64,000 nucleotides of DNA from Proteiniclasticum sp043951855 (lineage in GTDB: Bacteria > Bacillota > Clostridia > Clostridiales > Clostridiaceae): the NCBI RefSeq assembly GCF_043951855.1, contig NZ_JBINJW010000013.1, forward strand, positions 1 through 64,000. The letters run 5' to 3'. Positions within the stretch are counted from its first letter, which is position 1, and every line of letters starts with the position of its first letter. A program made the translations under genes and the position numbers. This document shows positions 51,052 to 60,093 of the stretch, piece after piece. The notes beneath the pieces were generated by a model. The model saw only the letters and a list, made by a program, of their open reading frames with translations. It had not been told where the DNA came from and ran no database searches.

Positions 51052-53157
51052 TTACTTTCTCTTTCGCGCTCTGTCTTCCAGGTAAATCCACATTGGTCCT
51101 GCGATGAAGAAGGTGGATAATCCGCCTACTACAACACCGATGGAGATCGGAAGTGCGAAGTCTCTGATCTGAGGTACAAATATGGCTACTGACAGAATTG
51201 TGAATAACGTAGTCAGCAATGTTCCTACAGATCTGGTGAACGCATCATTCATGGACATGTTCACGAGTGCTCTTGAACTGATTCCAGGATGCAGGTTCTT
51301 GTTTTCTCTCAGTCGGTCAAATACAACGATGGTATCATTGATTGAATAACCCAGGATTGTGAGAACCGCTGCAATGAATGGTGTGTTGACTGAAATTCTC
51401 AGCACTGCATATACTGCCACAAGGAATATGATATCGTGGACCAGCGCTGTGATTGCAGCGAATCCGTAATTCTTTTTGAATCTCAGTGAAATGTAGACAA
51501 GCATGAAGACTGCTGCCAGAATCACTGCCTTTATTCCGCCTTCGGTCAGTTCCTTCCCTACGGAAGCACCGATTTCGTCCAGAGTGATAATGCTGTCATC
51601 CTCCAGAGAATAGTCTTCCTTGATGTTGTTCACCAGATCATCGATGGTATCCGTGGAAAGAGCCTGGCTTCTGACTTCAATCTGTGTCCCATCCACTTTC
51701 TGTGTCACTGCATTGGCATCATAGACTTTTACGATTTCATCCATTTCCGCTTTATCAAAGTCTTCTCCGACTTCCATGACAAGTCTTGTTCCACCTGCAA
51801 AATCGAGTCCAAGATTCAGCCCCTGAGTACCTATGAAGAATAATCCTACTGCCAGTACAGCAGCTGCAAGGATTCTCCATACTTTTGCACCGGATATGAA
51901 ATCGATCTTTCTCTCTCTGATCTGATCAGATACACCGAAATCCTTAGGTTTTGACAGGAAGCCCATTCTTAATCCCAGCCACATCAAGTGCTTGGTTATG
52001 AATAGTGCAGAGAATAGTGATATCACGATACCGATCATGAGTGTGAGTGCAAATCCTTTTACGGAACCTGACCCTACAAAGTATAAGACAAGTCCGGCAA
52101 TGATTGTGGTGATGTTCGCATCTATGATTGAACTCATGGCATTGGAGAAACCACCTTCAATTGCTTTATGGATATTGCTTGTTCCGCGAAGTTCTTCTTT
52201 GATTCTTTCGAAAATCAGCACATTCGCATCCACCGCCATACCGATGGTGAGCAGGAATCCGGCAATACCCGCCAAGGATAGTGTCGCATTGATTCCATAG
52301 AACACGAACAGCAGCAGCCATACATAGAATCCCAGTGCTACAGAAGCCAGGAACCCTGGTCTTCTATATTTCAGAAGCATGTAGACTACAACCAGTGATA
52401 ACCCGATGGCAGATGCTCTCATTACATCTCCCATGACACCAGCACCGAGGCTTGGACCTACAGTCTTCACCTGGATTGCTTCTACAGGATATGGAAGTGC
52501 TCCGGAATTGATGATTCCAGCCAGATACTGCGCTTCCTCAACGGATGCCATACCTGTGATCATCGCTTCTCCACCTGTGATGACATCATTGACCATAGGC
52601 GCTGAAAGCACCTCATCATCCATGTTGATGCTGATCTGCTTTCCTCTGAATTCCGTTGTGGCTGCTTCGAACTTCTCTGCACCCACTGCATTCAGTACCA
52701 TAGAAACCACAGGTTTGCTTGTGGAATCCAGCATCGCTGATGCAGATGTCACATCACTTCCTGTCAGTATGATATTTCCGTCCGGATCTTCAAATGTCAG
52801 TTCTCCGGTTGTCTGAAGATTCGTCACGATTTCACTGGAGTTGTATACTCCAGGAATATCGATTCTGATTCTCTTCTCCCCTTCTGTGACGGAAACTGTC
52901 TCGCTTACGCCGATCTTGTTGACTCTGGAGTCCAGCAGCGTTTTTATGGAAGAGAGCTCTTCCGCTTTCAGTGAATCTGTCTGAACCTCCATCACAACGG
53001 ATACCCCGCCCTGAAGATCAAGCCCTCTGTTGATCACTTCTCCAAAGGATTTGAATCTGTAACTGCCAAGTGTCAATCCATTGATACCTGTATAGGCTAG
53101 AAAGGATAATACTAATAAGATAATGACGAAAATGGTAATATTTCCTCTTTTCTTCAT
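51052..53157 (-). CDS. secDF: Fused protein translocase subunit SecDF
   Basis: This 701-residue membrane protein unites SecD and SecF, which use the proton gradient to help SecYEG export proteins. The SecD part (about residues 1-400) has RGLDLQGGVSVVMEV, a large outer domain and GMAVDANVLIFERIKEELR. The SecF part (from about 430) has LGLDFAGGTRLVMEV and GYSINDTIVVFDRLREN. Twelve membrane segments are expected. The fused form is common in Firmicutes. yajC lies upstream. Confidence 0.95.
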   Translation of the reverse strand: MKKRGNITIFVIILLVLSFLAYTGINGLTLGSYRFKSFGEVINRGLDLQGGVSVVMEVQTDSLKAEELSSIKTLLDSRVNKIGVSETVSVTEGEKRIRIDIPGVYNSSEIVTNLQTTGELTFEDPDGNIILTGSDVTSASAMLDSTSKPVVSMVLNAVGAEKFEAATTEFRGKQISINMDDEVLSAPMVNDVITGGEAMITGMASVEEAQYLAGIINSGALPYPVEAIQVKTVGPSLGAGVMGDVMRASAIGLSLVVVYMLLKYRRPGFLASVALGFYVWLLLFVFYGINATLSLAGIAGFLLTIGMAVDANVLIFERIKEELRGTSNIHKAIEGGFSNAMSSIIDANITTIIAGLVLYFVGSGSVKGFALTLMIGIVISLFSALFITKHLMWLGLRMGFLSKPKDFGVSDQIRERKIDFISGAKVWRILAAAVLAVGLFFIGTQGLNLGLDFAGGTRLVMEVGEDFDKAEMDEIVKVYDANAVTQKVDGTQIEVRSQALSTDTIDDLVNNIKEDYSLEDDSIITLDEIGASVGKELTEGGIKAVILAAVFMLVYISLRFKKNYGFAAITALVHDIIFLVAVYAVLRISVNTPFIAAVLTILGYSINDTIVVFDRLRENKNLHPGISSRALVNMSMNDAFTRSVGTLLTTLFTILSVAIFVPQIRDFALPISIGVVVGGLSTFFIAGPMWIYLEDRARKRK

Positions 53158-53263
53158 AATGAAATAACCTCCGTTTAATTTAGCGCTTTATTCAACAATA
53201 ATTTCACTAACCCGTTTTTTTGTTCTGATAATCTAAGTGCCGATTGGATTTTCACAAATCAAA

Positions 53264-53285
53264 GGGCAGAGCTTTAGCACTGCCC
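53264..53285 (-). terminator. Weak hairpin after yajC
   Basis: GGGCAG and CTGCCC pair, with GC/GC inside and a TAAA loop, and the minus strand continues only with TTTG. It lies about 30 bases after the yajC stop and may give partial termination before secDF. Confidence 0.5.
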
Positions 53286-53317
53286 CTGATCTTTTCATAT
53301 TCAATTGGAAAAGCTGG

Positions 53318-53593
53318 CTATTCAGCAACACCAGTTCTCACTGCTGCCACAGCACTTTTCGCAAACTTGATCTTCACTCTGTCAGCGCCAGTTTCCAGGG
53401 TTATCGTTTCTTCATCCAGCTTTACGATTTTTCCGATGATACCCCCTCTTGTCGTAACTTCATCGTTCACCTTCAGCTCACTGATCATCTTCTGAAACGC
53501 TGTCTTTCTCTTCTTCTCTGGAAGAAACAGCATGAAGTACATGAGTCCAAGGAATAGGATAATTGGTAAAACCTGTCTTATGATATTTTCCAT
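53318..53593 (-). CDS. yajC: Preprotein translocase subunit YajC
   Basis: This 91-residue protein has one N-terminal membrane helix (about residues 5-24, PIILFLGLMYFMLFLP) and the cytoplasmic pattern KMISELKVNDEVTTRGGIIGKIVKLDEETI. It associates with SecDF. A TTGGAGG site precedes ATG. The tgt-yajC-secDF order is widely conserved. Confidence 0.93.
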   Translation of the reverse strand: MENIIRQVLPIILFLGLMYFMLFLPEKKRKTAFQKMISELKVNDEVTTRGGIIGKIVKLDEETITLETGADRVKIKFAKSAVAAVRTGVAE

Positions 53594-53702
53594 TATTATG
53601 CCTCCAATGTTTAATACTACTATTATAGTGAATTTTTTATGAATAAGAAAGATAAATTTGGAAATTCATCCTTATATCTTATTAATTCCCGATTTTTCCC
53701 GT

Positions 53703-54851
53703 CTATTTCTCAATATGAGGTTCCTGCCCTCTGGACCATTCTGCAAGCTTCTGCGCTTTGAATTCATGGAACCGATCTTCATCAATGGCTGTTCTGATAT
53801 CCTCCATGAGCTTGTTGTAGAAATACAGATTATGAAGCACACAGAGTCTCAGAGCCAGCATTTCCTTCGCTTTGAACAAATGTCTGATATAGCCCCTTGT
53901 GTAGTCTCTGCAGGCAGGGCACTGGCAGCCTTCATCAATGGGCTTTTCATCCATTTCAAAACGCTTGTTGTTGAGATTGATTTTCCCCCTTGCGGTGAAT
54001 ACATGGCCATGTCTTCCATTTCTCGCCGGTAGAACGCAATCGAAAAAATCTACGCCTCTTTCAACAGATTCCAGAATGTTTTCTGGTGTTCCGACGCCCA
54101 TGAGATAAATGGGTTTGTCTTCAGGAAGGTGCGGTACTACCGCATCAAGTGTTCGGTACATCTCTTCATGGGTTTCACCAACCGCAAGTCCACCGATGGC
54201 ATATCCGTCCAGATCCATCTTTGCAATCTCTTGTGCATGTCTGATGCGGATATCTTCGTAGGTTCCGCCCTGATTGATGCCAAACAGCATCTGTTTTTTG
54301 TTGATCGTGTTTTCCTGCGCATTCAGGCGATCGATTTCATTCTTTGACCTCACAAGCCACCTTGTGGTTCTTTCAACGGAACGCTCCACATATTCTCTCT
54401 CCGCAGGAAGCTCTATGCATTCATCAAAGGCCATGGCGATGGTGGATCCCAGGTGAGACTGGATTCTCATGGACTCTTCAGGACCCATGAAGATTCGGCT
54501 ACCATCAATATGGGAACTGAAATAGACCCCTTCTTCTTTGATCTTTCTGATCTTTGCCAGAGAAAAGACCTGGAACCCTCCGGAATCCGTCAGAATAGGG
54601 CCATCCCAGTTCATGAACTTATGAAGCCCTCCCATTTTATAGACCAGCTTATCTCCCGGTCTCAGGTGCAGATGGTAGGTATTGCTCAGTTCCACCTGGC
54701 ACCCGATTTCCTTCAGGTCCATTGAGGAAACCGCTCCTTTTATCACACCTAGTGTTCCGACATTCATGAACACCGGTGTTTCTATGGTTCCATGAGGTGT
54801 TTCAAAACGACCTCTTCTTGCTCTTTTCTCTTTCTTTAATAATGTGTACAT
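53703..54851 (-). CDS. tgt: Queuine/7-deazaguanine tRNA-ribosyltransferase
   Basis: This 382-residue enzyme swaps guanine 34 for preQ1 in tRNAs with GUN anticodons. It shows LTDSGGFQVFSL near the base-binding site, FGINQGGTYEDIR, and catalytic DCVLPARNGRHG. Zinc ligands lie at CQCPAC and the later Cys and His in LRLCVLHNLYFY. It follows queA by two bases; no preQ1 synthesis genes are in the window. Confidence 0.96.
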   Translation of the reverse strand: MYTLLKKEKRARRGRFETPHGTIETPVFMNVGTLGVIKGAVSSMDLKEIGCQVELSNTYHLHLRPGDKLVYKMGGLHKFMNWDGPILTDSGGFQVFSLAKIRKIKEEGVYFSSHIDGSRIFMGPEESMRIQSHLGSTIAMAFDECIELPAEREYVERSVERTTRWLVRSKNEIDRLNAQENTINKKQMLFGINQGGTYEDIRIRHAQEIAKMDLDGYAIGGLAVGETHEEMYRTLDAVVPHLPEDKPIYLMGVGTPENILESVERGVDFFDCVLPARNGRHGHVFTARGKINLNNKRFEMDEKPIDEGCQCPACRDYTRGYIRHLFKAKEMLALRLCVLHNLYFYNKLMEDIRTAIDEDRFHEFKAQKLAEWSRGQEPHIEK

Positions 54852-54853
54852 AC

Positions 54854-55882
54854 TTATTCCTTAATAAACATCGAATCACCGAAACTGAAGAACCGGTATT
54901 TCTCTTTTACCGCAGTCTCATAGGCATTCATGATATTTTCCTTTCCTGCCAGTGCAGAGACCAGCATAATTAATGTAGATTCCGGAAGATGGAAATTCGT
55001 GATCAGACAGTCAATGCATTTGAACTGATATCCCGGATAAATGAAGATCTTCGTATAACCGGAATCCTCTTTCACGAATCCATCTTCATCTGCTATGGTT
55101 TCCAGCGTTCTGGTAGATGTTGTTCCTACGGAAATCACCCTGTTTCCCTTTCGCTTGGCATTGTTTATGATCTCCGCATTATGCGCATCTAAACTGTAGA
55201 ATTCAGAATGCATGTCATGATTTTCAACCGATTCCACCTTAACAGGTCTGAAGGTGCCAAGTCCCACATGCAGTGTCAGAAATGCGATTTCCACACCAAG
55301 CTCTCTGATTTCCATCAGCAGCTTCTCCGTGAAATGCAGACCTGCTGTAGGTGCTGCTGCAGATCCCTCTGATTTTGAATAGACCGTCTGATACCGCTCC
55401 TTGTCTTCCAGTTTTTCCTTGATGTAAGGTGGAAGTGGCATTTCACCTAGACGGTCCAGTATTTCTTCAAAAACGCCATCGTAATGAAACTGCACGATTC
55501 TGTTTCCGTTGTCCAGCACTTCGATTACCTCGGCTTTCAGAAGCCCTTCTCCAAAGGTGAATTTCGCGCCTACCCTGGCTCTCTTGCCCGGTTTTGCAAG
55601 ACACTCATATGTATCCAGATTCTTCCTGTTTAAAAGGAGAAACTCGATCTTCCCTTCCGTCTCCTCCTTCATGCCAAGAAGTCTTGCCGGGATCACTCTG
55701 GTATCATTGAGCACCATGACATCCCCTTTTTTCAGATAATCCAGGATATTGTGGAATTTCCTGTGTTCCAGGTCCCCTGTATTCTTATCCACCACCAGAA
55801 GCCTGGACTGATCTCTTTCCTCCAGGGGATGCTGCGCGATGAGTTCCAATGGCAATTCAAAATTAAAATCTTCTACTCTCAA
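54854..55882 (-). CDS. queA: S-adenosylmethionine:tRNA ribosyltransferase-isomerase
   Basis: This 342-residue enzyme moves ribosyl from SAM to preQ1 in tRNA, forming epoxyqueuosine. Markers are FELPLELIAQHPLEERDQSRLL, VLNDTRVIPARLLG, AAPTAGLHFTEKLL and TNFHLPESTLIMLVSALAG. It uses a TTG start at 55882, eight bases after AGAGG. It lies between ruvB and tgt. Confidence 0.95.
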   Translation of the reverse strand: MRVEDFNFELPLELIAQHPLEERDQSRLLVVDKNTGDLEHRKFHNILDYLKKGDVMVLNDTRVIPARLLGMKEETEGKIEFLLLNRKNLDTYECLAKPGKRARVGAKFTFGEGLLKAEVIEVLDNGNRIVQFHYDGVFEEILDRLGEMPLPPYIKEKLEDKERYQTVYSKSEGSAAAPTAGLHFTEKLLMEIRELGVEIAFLTLHVGLGTFRPVKVESVENHDMHSEFYSLDAHNAEIINNAKRKGNRVISVGTTSTRTLETIADEDGFVKEDSGYTKIFIYPGYQFKCIDCLITNFHLPESTLIMLVSALAGKENIMNAYETAVKEKYRFFSFGDSMFIKE

Positions 55883-55898
55883 ATATGTAACCTCTTTT

Positions 55899-56918
55899 CT
55901 AGAATATAGTCTGCTGACTATCTGTTTTTCGTTTCACACCCAGATGTTCATAGGTTCTGTCTGTTGCGACTCTGCCTCTTGGCGTTCTCACAATAAAACC
56001 TTTCTGAAGCAGATATGGTTCATAGACATCCACAATGGTATCCAGTTCTTCCCCAATGAAATAGGACAGCGTCTCCGCCCCCACAGGACCTCCATTGAAA
56101 TTATGAACAATCGCATCGAGAATCTTTCTATCGATCCGATCAAATCCTTCATCATCCACATCAAGAGATTTCAATGCGGACAATGCTGTCTTTTCGTCTA
56201 TGACGGATTCTCCTTTCACCTGAGAAAAATCTCTCACTCGCTTAAGAAGCCTGTTGGCGATTCTCGGTGTACCTCTGCTCCTTCTTGCAATACACAAGGC
56301 TGCTTCATTGGTGATTTCAAAATCAAGAATACTTGCACTTCTTGTTATGATCTCCTCCAGCTCTTCATAGGTGTAGTATTCCATGGAAAGCTGAACACCG
56401 AAACGATCCCGCAAAGGGGATGTCAGCAGTCCTATTCTTGTAGTTGCACCGATCAGTGTAAAGTGGCTCAGATCAAGCCTGATGGATTTGGCCTGAGCGC
56501 CCTTTCCAATGACAATGTCAAGAGAATAGTCTTCCATGGCAGGATATAGAATTTCTTCCACCGTTCTTGAAAGCCTATGTATTTCGTCAATGAAGAGAAC
56601 ATCGTTGTCATTCATCGTTGTCAGAATCGAAGCAAGATCCCCTGCTCGTTCAATGGCTGGTCCTGAAGTGATCTTCAGTGTTCCGCCCATCTCTCTGGCA
56701 ATGATGTTGGCTAAAGTCGTTTTACCCAACCCTGGAGGACCGTGCAGTATGACATGGTCTAAGGCTTCTTCGCGAATCTTTGCCGCCTCGATGAAAACCT
56801 TCAGATTATCCTTCACCTTATCCTGTCCGATGTACTCACTCAGCTTCAGCGGACGCAGAGAATATTCACTTTGCACATCTTCTTCCATAAATTCAGAAGT
56901 TATAATTCTTTCATCCAT
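55899..56918 (-). CDS. ruvB: Holliday junction branch migration ATPase RuvB
   Basis: This 339-residue AAA+ motor drives branch migration with RuvA. Walker A is HGPPGLGKTTLANIIA near residues 58-73, Walker B LFIDEIHRLSR, and sensor ATTRIGLLTSPLRDRFG. The winged-helix C-terminal domain includes RTPRGRVATDRTYEHLG. It is 11 bases after ruvA. Confidence 0.96.
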   Translation of the reverse strand: MDERIITSEFMEEDVQSEYSLRPLKLSEYIGQDKVKDNLKVFIEAAKIREEALDHVILHGPPGLGKTTLANIIAREMGGTLKITSGPAIERAGDLASILTTMNDNDVLFIDEIHRLSRTVEEILYPAMEDYSLDIVIGKGAQAKSIRLDLSHFTLIGATTRIGLLTSPLRDRFGVQLSMEYYTYEELEEIITRSASILDFEITNEAALCIARRSRGTPRIANRLLKRVRDFSQVKGESVIDEKTALSALKSLDVDDEGFDRIDRKILDAIVHNFNGGPVGAETLSYFIGEELDTIVDVYEPYLLQKGFIVRTPRGRVATDRTYEHLGVKRKTDSQQTIF

Positions 56919-56929
56919 TCTATTTCCAC

Positions 56930-57523
56930 CTAATTCATCAGATATTTCAGTGCATCCTTGATGATGCTTTCAATACTCTGATCTTCTTCCACATGTTTTA
57001 AAGCGGTTTTCGCTTCTCTTTCTGTATAACCCAATGTCATGAGTGCAGCCAGTGCTTCATTAGAGATATTTTCCGTCATGGCTTTCTTTTTCGAAGTTTC
57101 ATCCATTCCTGAAAAATCTTCAATCTTCAGTTTGCCCTTCAGCTCCAGAATCAGTCTCTGTGCAATCTTCTTTCCGATTCCAGGTGCCTTGATCAGCAGA
57201 GCTTCGTTCTCGTTGACTATGGCGAATTTCAGATTTTCCGGAGAGCTCGCTGATAAAAGCGACAATGCGGCTTTTGCGCCCACTCCATTGATCGTAATCA
57301 GAATAGAAAATAATTCTAACTCATCTCTGGTCGTAAATCCATATAAACCTATAAAATCTTCTCTTACAATCTGTGTGAGATAAAGCGTAGTTTCTTCATC
57401 TATTCCAGGCATCATGGCCATGGAATTTCCTGATGTGTACACCTTATAACCAATGCCTCCATTTTCAACGGAAACGTAGTCTTTGAAAATGCCTTTGTAT
57501 TTTCCCTTGATATAATCGTACAT
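56930..57523 (-). CDS. ruvA: Holliday junction DNA-binding protein RuvA
   Basis: This 197-residue protein binds four-way junctions as a tetramer. The N-terminal OB domain opens MYDYIKGKYKGIF; LFSILITINGVGAKAALSLLS and KAPGIGKKIAQRLILELKGKL are the two helix-hairpin-helix motifs. The C-terminal domain III (about 150-197) contacts RuvB. No ribosome site lies before ATG, and the promoter is only about 20 bases upstream. ruvC is not next to it; a decayed transposon is. Confidence 0.94.
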   Translation of the reverse strand: MYDYIKGKYKGIFKDYVSVENGGIGYKVYTSGNSMAMMPGIDEETTLYLTQIVREDFIGLYGFTTRDELELFSILITINGVGAKAALSLLSASSPENLKFAIVNENEALLIKAPGIGKKIAQRLILELKGKLKIEDFSGMDETSKKKAMTENISNEALAALMTLGYTEREAKTALKHVEEDQSIESIIKDALKYLMN

Positions 57524-57542
57524 AAGAAATCGTTGCCAAAAA

Positions 57543-57571
57543 CTTATAAAAATCTAAAAATCCTGTTTCAA
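57543..57571 (-). promoter_or_regulatory. ruvA promoter at the transposon boundary
   Basis: On the minus strand TTGAAA (57571-57566) and TATAAG (57548-57543) are exactly 17 bases apart. Transcription should begin near 57536, leaving a leader of only about 13 bases without a Shine-Dalgarno site. Confidence 0.65.
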
Positions 57572-57664
57572 TCCCTGTTCCACGTGCCCGATTTTGCTGT
57601 AAGGCTACTTTCGTTTGATATAACACTCCTAGGGCTTAGATTCCCATACAACGAATGGTGCATA

Positions 57665-57700
57665 GAAGCAGTATCTTATAGGTGATCAAACTACTGCTTC
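57665..57700. repeat. Inverted repeat at the 3' end of the TnpB remnant
   Basis: GAAGCAGTA (57665-57673) and TACTGCTTC (57692-57700) are perfect 9-bp arms around the tnpB stop codon. Subterminal hairpins mark the right ends of IS200/IS605-type elements, so this may be part of the right end or the decayed guide RNA. No left-end hairpin was recognised. Confidence 0.5.
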
Positions 57701-58591
57701 ATATCTGGATAGATCGATACTTGCATTGAAACCTCTGTCTAGTACACAATCACATTCTTCCCAGATATGGTCCTTTCAGATAATGAAAGCTTTGGTTTTA
57801 CATGTCCACACTCGCTACAAGTCTTCGATGATGGATACCATTTATCTTCAATAAACTCCATGCCGTTATATGCGCATTTATATCGCATCTGTCTTTTAAA
57901 CTCGTATAAACCTTGTTTGGCAATGGCTTCTGATAAATGCCTGTTCTTCATCATTCCCTTTATAATGAGCGATTCCATGACAACTCTTCATTGCTTTGGT
58001 TTTCGCGATCTTATTCGTTGCCTGGTGCGTATGGTTACTTCTTATGTTTGCTGATTTTCTGTGAAGTAATCTGATCTGCTTATCGATTTTTATAATATTA
58101 CCTGTTTTGACAACCTTACCTCCTTCTTTATTTTTCAAGTATTTGCGAGATACTCTGCGTTGTAATCTACGCAGCCTTTTTTCGAGTCGCTTTACAATTC
58201 TTGTTTTATTGATATTTCTAAAAGTCATCCCGTTGGAGCATATAGCCAGATCCTTCACGCCAACATCAATGCCTGGACTTTCTCCTGCTCTTGAATCGTG
58301 GCTTGTCAGAGATCCCCTTGAAAAATCTTCTATACGCGAAGCAAGCATCCTTAACAGCCTGTTTCGCTACAATATTGGCACGTCATTAAGCCATTGAAGT
58401 TCTGTCTTCTTTAATATAGTCAACTCTTTCCACAGTTCATTATCAGAAATAAACGTGCCTCCATTTGGATGGTTTTCTTCTTGCCTGGCAAGTGTCCAAT
58501 TATACACAAACCTTGCAGTACCTGCTGCCTGCCATAACTTCTGTTCCTGCTCTTTGGTTGGAAACAGTCTGACTCTATTCCCCAGGATCAT
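57686..58591 (-). pseudogene. tnpB: TnpB/OrfB of an IS200/IS605 family element, decayed
   Basis: The N-terminal piece (58591-58367) opens MILGNRVRLFPTKEQEQKLW. After a frameshift it continues with NIVAKQAVKDACFAYRRFFKG. A central stretch of roughly 70 residues is then missing, and the next frame has GIDVGVKDLAICSNG, the first RuvC motif with its Asp. A third segment holds GMMKNRHLSEAIA and the zinc knuckle KTCSECGH. A final frame gives CDCVLDRGFNAS with the last RuvC Asp and stops at 57686. Several frameshifts and a deletion make it non-functional. No tnpA is present. Confidence 0.85.
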
Positions 58592-58736
58592 TCTCCAGCA
58601 ACTCCTTAATCAACTATTTGGATTTAACGAACCGTTTTTACCCAATTGCACGGAATTTTAGCTGTTTACACCCTTCACAAATTATTCCTAATCTATCTTA
58701 TCATGTTTCCACATAATTTAGAAATAAGACTTCCAC
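58592..58736. other. Non-coding stretch upstream of the TnpB remnant
   Basis: This short AT-rich stretch lies between the TnpB start and the terminator of the membrane-protein gene. AAGGAG, 14 bases before ATG 58591, is the old tnpB ribosome site. Nothing else is recognised; the left end of the element may lie here. Confidence 0.35.
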
Positions 58737-58761
58737 AAAAAAGAGACTGAAACATCGTCTC
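58737..58761 (-). terminator. Terminator after the small membrane protein gene
   Basis: GAGAC (58743-58747) and GTCTC (58757-58761) pair around a nine-base loop, and the minus strand continues with TTTTTT. It lies about 23 bases past the 58784 stop. Confidence 0.7.
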
Positions 58762-58783
58762 AATCTCTTCTACAGATTCGTTC

Positions 58784-59098
58784 TTATTTATCCTCTTCGT
58801 CGTAATCCACATCAACCACTTTGTGGTCCTGCCGGAAGAACACATCATCATGAACACTCTTCACCTGGTTCACAACAGGCGGTTCTTCCTCTTTTTCCAC
58901 ATTCGTTCTGTAATAGTTATTTTCCTTGAAATTCTCTCTTTGATTATTTCCAGCAAATAGAGGTCTGATCATTTTTCTGTAAACATACAAAATTAAAATC
59001 CCTAATAGAATGTAGGGCAGTAATGTTATGGCAAAACTAACTACGAGAAAGAGTATGAACATTGTAATGATTGCCCCTATAAAGCTCTGTCCACCCAT
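58784..59098 (-). CDS. Small membrane protein of unknown function
   Basis: This 104-residue protein has two adjacent hydrophobic segments (about residues 6-24 and 26-42), then a basic and finally acidic soluble tail ending in VDVDYDEEDK. ATG 59098 is preceded by GGAG at about ten bases; a TTG at 59119 is possible. I recognise no family. It stands as a single-gene unit between psuG and the TnpB remnant. Confidence 0.6.
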   Translation of the reverse strand: MGGQSFIGAIITMFILFLVVSFAITLLPYILLGILILYVYRKMIRPLFAGNNQRENFKENNYYRTNVEKEEEPPVVNQVKSVHDDVFFRQDHKVVDVDYDEEDK

Positions 59099-59180
59099 TA
59101 ATTCATCTTCTCCAATCAAATCATTTATTGTTTATGATGTCATTTTATAAGATAAACATTAAACGTGGATTAAACAGGGA

Positions 59181-60092
59181 CTACAGATTCATATATTCCA
59201 CTGCAACCTGGGCCGCTACTTTCGCATTGCTGTATACAAGCTGAATATTGGACTCCAGTGAGTCTCCTCCGGTGATTTCCTTTATCTTTGCAAGCAGAAA
59301 CGGTGTAGTATCTTTTCCTTTGATTCCCTTGGCTTTCGCTTCGGAAACCGCGTCTTCGATCACTTTTGTGATGAAAGCCTCATCCATGGAGTACGCTTCA
59401 GGAATCGGATTCGCGATAAGTGCACCGCCGCTTAATCCAAGATCCCATTTGGTCTTCAGCACTTCTGCCATTTCCTTAGGCTCGTCGATTCTGTAATCCA
59501 CCTTGAAACCGCTCTTTCTTGTGTAGAAAGCGGGAAGCTCTTCAGTACCGTAACCATATACAGGCACACCCTTTGTTTCCAGATATTCCAGTGTAAGACC
59601 GATATCCAGGATGGATTTCGCTCCAGCACATACCACAGCAACATCTGTTCCTGCAAGCTCTTCCAGGTCTGCAGAGATGTCCATTGTAGTTTCAGCTCCT
59701 CTGTGTACTCCACCGATGCCACCCGTTGCGAAGATCCTGATTCCAGCCATTTCCGCAATGATCATGGTAGATGCCACTGTGGTTGCTCCATCGAGCTTTT
59801 CTGACACTATGTATGGAATATCCCTTCTGGATACCTTTGCGATGCCTGAAGTTTTCCCCATATAGTCGATTTCCTCTTCTGTAAGACCTGCCTTCAGCAC
59901 GCCACCGATAATGCCTATGGTAGCTGGCACTGCACCGTTCTCTCTGATGATTCTTTCCACTTCCAGAGCGGTTTCCACATTCTTCGGATAAGGCATACCA
60001 TGTGAAATGATTGTAGACTCTAACGCTACTACCGCCTGCCCCTTTTCCAGTGCTTCCTTAACCTCTTGACTTTTTACTACGTACTGATTCAT
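59181..60092 (-). CDS. psuG: Pseudouridine-5'-phosphate glycosidase
   Basis: This 303-residue enzyme splits pseudouridine 5'-phosphate into uracil and ribose 5-phosphate. Markers are VVALESTIISHGMPYPKNVETA near residue 22, IGIIGGVLKAGLTEEEI, FATGGIGGVHRGAE and GLSGGALIANPIPE. It starts one base after psuK, and together the two recycle pseudouridine from RNA turnover. Confidence 0.95.
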   Translation of the reverse strand: MNQYVVKSQEVKEALEKGQAVVALESTIISHGMPYPKNVETALEVERIIRENGAVPATIGIIGGVLKAGLTEEEIDYMGKTSGIAKVSRRDIPYIVSEKLDGATTVASTMIIAEMAGIRIFATGGIGGVHRGAETTMDISADLEELAGTDVAVVCAGAKSILDIGLTLEYLETKGVPVYGYGTEELPAFYTRKSGFKVDYRIDEPKEMAEVLKTKWDLGLSGGALIANPIPEAYSMDEAFITKVIEDAVSEAKAKGIKGKDTTPFLLAKIKEITGGDSLESNIQLVYSNAKVAAQVAVEYMNL

Positions 60093-60093
60093 A

